This document shows, in pieces, positions 59,322 through 64,000 of a DNA stretch of 64,000 bases. This DNA comes from Ornithinimicrobium pekingense DSM 21552. GTDB taxonomy: Bacteria; Actinomycetota; Actinomycetes; Actinomycetales; Dermatophilaceae. Positions within the stretch are counted from its first letter, which is position 1. The number at the start of each line of letters is the position of its first letter. The DNA lies in assembly GCF_000421185.1 (NCBI RefSeq), contig NZ_ATWJ01000010.1:248001-312000 (forward strand), in the 5' to 3' direction. The notes below the pieces were generated by a model. It did not search any database. It saw nothing but the letters and a program-made list of their open reading frames with translations, and had not been told where the DNA came from. A program made the translations under genes and the position numbers.

Positions 59322-60504
59322 GGTGGTCCTCCATCAGCTGGGTGAAACGGTCGAACAGGTACTCCGCGTCGTGCGGGCCCGCGGCGGCCTCGGGGTGGTA
59401 CTGGACGGAGAAGGCCGGGACCTGCTCGCAGCGCAGGCCCTCGACCACGTCGTCGTTGAGGGCCACGTGCGAGCAGCGGACCGGTCCGTACGCCGTGTCC
59501 GCCGGCTGGTCGGTGGGCACGCCCTCCGGCCAGGCGATCGCGAAGCCGTGGTTGTGGGCGGTGACCTCGACCTTGCCGGTCGAGCGGTCCAGGACGGGCT
59601 GGTTGATGCCGCGGTGGCCGAAGGGGAGCTTGTAGGTGCCCAGGCCCAGGGCCCGTCCCAGCAGCTGGTTGCCGAAGCAGATGCCGAAGAAGGGCAGGCC
59701 CGCGTCCAGGACCTCGCGCAGCAGGCCCACCTCGTGGTCCGCGGTCGCCGGGTCGCCGGGGCCGTTGGAGAAGAACACGCCGTCGGGCTCGGTGGCCCGG
59801 ACGTCCTCGAAGGTGCTCGTGGCCGGCAGCACGTGCACCCGCACGCCGCGGCTGGCCAGCAGCGCCGGCGTCGTCCCCTTGATGCCCAGGTCGAGGGCGG
59901 CGACGGTGAAGCGGGTGGGCACGCCCTCGGGGGGCGAGACGACGTAGGCCTGGTCGGTGCTGACCTCGGCGGCCAGCGCGGAGCCGGCCATCCGCGGCGC
60001 CTCGGTCACGGTGCGCAGCAGCTCCTCGTGGGGGCGGCGGGCGGCCGGGCCGGAGAAGATGCCGACCCGCATCGCGCCGCGGTCGCGCAGGTGCCGGGTC
60101 AGCGCGCGGGTGTCCACGCCGCTGGCGCCGACGACGCCCGCGTCGCGGAGGGCGTCGGCGAGGTCGCCCTGGGAGCGCCAGTTGGAGGGGCGCAGGGCGG
60201 GGTCGCGGACGACGACCCCGGCCGCCCAGATCCGACGGCTCTCCATGTCGGCGCTGTTGACGCCGGTGTTGCCGATGTGCGGGGCGGTCATGACGACGAC
60301 CTGCCGGTGGTAGGACGGGTCGGTGAAGGTCTCCTGGTATCCGGTCATCCCGGTGGAGAACACCGCCTCGCCGACGGTCTGCCCGACGGCCCCGTAGGCC
60401 TCGCCGCGGAAGACGCGTCCGTCCTCGAGGACGAGCACCGCCTCCTGCGGCACGCCCGGCGCGCCGCCCTGGTCCGCCCGGTCCTGCACCGGGTGCTGGG
60501 TCAT
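59308..60504 (-). CDS. carA: Carbamoyl-phosphate synthase small (glutaminase) subunit
   Basis: A 398-residue class I amidotransferase that supplies ammonia to CarB. The N-terminal small-subunit domain ([34 protein letters not shown]) is followed by a glutaminase with nucleophile C276 in [12 protein letters not shown] and the H370-x-E372 pair. ATG 60504 has GGAG 8 nt upstream; GTG 60510 (GTGA overlap with pyrC) is nearly as good. Confidence 0.97.
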
Positions 60505-60506
60505 GC

Positions 60507-61849
60507 TCACAGCTCCTCCTCGGGAACGTCCTCGGTGCCCCAGACCAGGCCCTCGCGGGCGGTGACCCGGCCACGCAGCATCGTCAGGTGCACGGCGCCG
60601 ACCAGGTCGCGGCCGTGCCAGGGGTTGTTGCGCGACAGCGACCGCGACAGTGTCGCGTCGACGGTGGTCTGCCGGTCGGGGTCGACGAGCGTCAGGTTGG
60701 CGGGGGCCCCGGCCACGACGCCCTGCCCCTGGGTGCCGAGCCGCGCGATGCGGGCCGGGGCGCTCGACATGGCCCTGGCCACGTCCGCCCAGCCCATCCG
60801 GCCGGAGCGGACCATGACCGTGCTCACGACCGGCAGCGCCGTCTCCAGGCCGAGCATCCCGAACGCCGCGTCGACGAACGCGTGCTCCTTGTCCTGCCGG
60901 ACGTGGGGGGCGTGGTCGGTGGCGACCACGTCGATCGTGCCGTCGGCGAGCGCCTCCTGCAGCACCTGGGCGTCCTCGGTGGGGCGCAGCGGCGGGTTGA
61001 CCTTGTAGACCGGGTCGTAGCCGGCCAGCAGGTCCTCGGTGAGCATCAGGTGGTGCGGCGTCACCTCGGCGGTCACGTCGATGCCCCGCCCCTTGGCCCA
61101 GCGGATGACCTCGACGCTGCCCGCCGTCGAGACGTGGGCGACGTGGACCCGGGAGCCGGTGTGGCGGGCGAGCATGACGTCGCGCGCCACGATCGTCTCC
61201 TCGGCGACGGCGGGCCAGCCCGGCAGCCCGAGCCGGCCGGACAGCTCTCCCTCGTGGCAGCAGGAGGTCGCGCCTGCCAGGCGCGGGTCCTGGCTGTGCT
61301 GGGAGACGACCCCGTCGAAGGCCTTGACGTACTCCAGCGCCCGGCGCATGAGGCGCGCGTCGTGCACGCACCGGCCGTCGTCGGAGAAGACCCGCACCCG
61401 GGCGCGGGACCGCGCCATGAGGCCGATCTCCGCCAGCTCCTCCCCGGCCAGCCCCTTGGACACCGCGCCCACCGGGTGGACGTCGACGTAGCCGGCGCGC
61501 CGGCCCAGGTCGAGCACCCGCTCGGCCACCTCGGTGTTGTCCGTGACGGGGTCGGTGTTGGCCATCGCGAAGACCGCGGTGAAGCCCCCCGCCGCGGCGG
61601 CCTGCGACCCCGTGGAGACGGTCTCGGCGTCCTCCCGGCCGGGCTCGCGCAGGTGGGTGTGCAGGTCGACGAGGCCCGGCAGCAGGACCAGACCGTCGGC
61701 CGACAGCCGCTGCGTGCCCGCGGGGGCGTCGGCCGAGGCGTCGGAGCCCACGGCGGCGATGCGGCCGTCGACGACGAGGACGTCCTGGGTGCCCTGGCCG
61801 AGGACGTCGGCACCCCGGACGAGGACGGGTCGGGTGGTGGTGCGTGCGG

Positions 61850-61853
<4 letters not shown>
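60507..61853 (-). CDS. pyrC: Dihydroorotase (class I)
   Basis: A 448-residue amidohydrolase that cyclises carbamoyl aspartate. The metal ligands H65 and H67 lie in [11 protein letters not shown], with [21 protein letters not shown] and VVATDHAPH completing the site. The GTG start overlaps the pyrB stop as GTGA. In M. tuberculosis a small membrane protein (Rv1382) lies between pyrC and carA; no such gene is present here. Confidence 0.97.
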
Positions 61854-63474
<1,621 letters not shown>

Positions 63475-63475
63475 C

Positions 63476-63481
63476 TACCGT
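63476..63481 (+). promoter_or_regulatory. -10 box TACCGT, leaderless-type promoter of the SulP gene
   Basis: TACCGT ends 7 nt before the GTG at 63489. No Shine-Dalgarno is present. It lies back to back with the pyr promoter region. Confidence 0.5.
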
Positions 63482-63488
63482 CTGGACC

Positions 63489-64000
63489 GTGAGACTCCTG
63501 CCGGGGCTGGCGGTGCTGCGTGCCTACGAGCGCGGTTGGTGGCGGCCCGACCTGGTCGCCGGCGCCACGGTCGGCGCCATGCTCGTCCCCCAGTCCATGG
63601 CGTATGCCGAGCTGGCGGGGATGCCTCCGGTCTACGGCTTCTACGCGGTGATCGCCCCGTTGGTGCTCTACGCGCTGGTGGGCACCAGCCGCCACCTCGG
63701 CGTCGGCCCCGAACCGGGCACGGCCATCCTCGCCGCGACGGGGGTCGGGGCGGTCGCGGCCGGTGACCCCGACCGTTACCTGGTGCTCATGGCGGGTCTG
63801 GCCCTGGTGGTCGGGGCGATGGCCGTGCTCGGGTCGGTCGCCCGGCTGGGGTTCATTGCCTCGGTGCTGTCCAAGCCGGTGCTGGTCGGCTACATCACCG
63901 GGGTGGGGCTGACCCTGCTGTCCAGCCAGGTCGCGGCCTTCACGGGCGTGGCGATCGGGGCCGACCGGTTCTTCCCGCGCGTCGCCGAGCTCGCCCGCGA
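63489..64000 (+). CDS. SulP-family anion transporter, 5' part (runs off window)
   Basis: The first 170 residues of a SulP/SLC26 permease. After a short cytoplasmic start (YERGWWRPDLVAGATVGAML) comes the family signature VPQSMAYAELAGMPPVYGFYAVIAPL, then SRHLGVGPEPGTAILAATG and further helices. SulP proteins carry sulfate, bicarbonate or other anions; the C-terminal part that might show a STAS or carbonic anhydrase domain is outside. The frame stays open to base 64000. The GTG start is supported by a leaderless-type -10 box. The gene is divergent from pyrR. Confidence 0.9.
   Translation, partial: MRLLPGLAVLRAYERGWWRPDLVAGATVGAMLVPQSMAYAELAGMPPVYGFYAVIAPLVLYALVGTSRHLGVGPEPGTAILAATGVGAVAAGDPDRYLVLMAGLALVVGAMAVLGSVARLGFIASVLSKPVLVGYITGVGLTLLSSQVAAFTGVAIGADRFFPRVAELAR

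Overview
The window is chromosomal DNA of a high-GC Gram-positive bacterium (Actinomycetota, most likely order Micrococcales, family Intrasporangiaceae/Ornithinimicrobiaceae or a close relative). This rests on the very high GC content, GTG/TTG start codons, an actinobacterial integration host factor (mIHF), an ANTAR regulator of the PdtaR type, a helicase-degenerate PriA, a mycothiol-dependent-enzyme family protein, the Trp-region membrane proteins, and gene order matching the M. tuberculosis blocks trpC-trpB-trpA-lgt-pyk-pdtaR-polA-rpsA-uvrB and pyrR-pyrB-pyrC-carA-carB-pyrF-mihF-gmk-rpoZ-dfp-metK-priA-fmt-rsmB-rpe. The genus is an inference. I see no CRISPR array, insertion sequence, prophage or replication origin, and no intergenic gap over 300 bases. 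The longest gaps (44977-45218, 47097-47329, 3843-4062) hold regulatory elements described below.

Region by region: 1-2.7 kb (+ strand): 3' part of an FAD monooxygenase, an MBL hydrolase and an EamA-type exporter. 2.7-10.3 kb (- strand): terC behind a manganese riboswitch, uvrB, an aminopeptidase N and rpsA. 10.4-17 kb: a methyltransferase, then a branched-chain-amino-acid-type ABC importer (livHMGF, +) facing its binding-protein gene (-) across paired terminators. 17.2-24.6 kb: polA, a hotdog thioesterase, a DUF554 protein, pdtaR, tRNA-Leu(CAA), pyk and lgt. 24.6-33.4 kb (- strand): a DsbA/MauE redox pair, trpA-trpB-trpC, two small membrane proteins and a heterodimeric ABC exporter. 33.5-36 kb (+): a three-gene overlapping cluster (DinB-fold protein, kinase, FUSC protein). 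36-40.4 kb (-): PH-domain protein, pnuC, rpe, rsmB, fmt. 40.5-47.1 kb (-): an oligopeptide-type ABC importer lying inside the otherwise conserved priA-fmt block. 47.3-54.2 kb (-): priA, metK, coaBC, rpoZ, gmk, mihF, pyrF. 54.2-63.4 kb (-): the rest of the pyrimidine operon (pyrD-like, pyrK, carB, carA, pyrC, pyrB, pyrR). A divergent SulP transporter gene runs off the right edge.

How it works together: the right third is essentially one long UMP-synthesis operon controlled by PyrR, which has a recognisable RNA binding loop just upstream of its own ribosome-binding site. Downstream lie a nucleotide/cofactor/DNA-architecture set (mIHF, GMP kinase, omega, CoaBC, SAM synthetase). The trp genes are joined to lipoprotein maturation (lgt) through a thiol-redox pair. 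Most operon junctions overlap as GTGA, ATGA or TGATG, indicating translational coupling. About ten genes that begin transcription units carry TANNNT exactly 6-7 nt before the start codon, which points to leaderless mRNAs and settles several start codons.

Points most worth following up: an in-frame palindromic insertion in carB related to hairpins behind rpsA; a PyrK/PyrD pair that has lost expected cofactor and active-site residues; an OppB with six extra membrane segments; a LivH with an added extracytoplasmic domain; an apparent CTG start for gmk; and the Mn-riboswitch and PyrR leader architectures.
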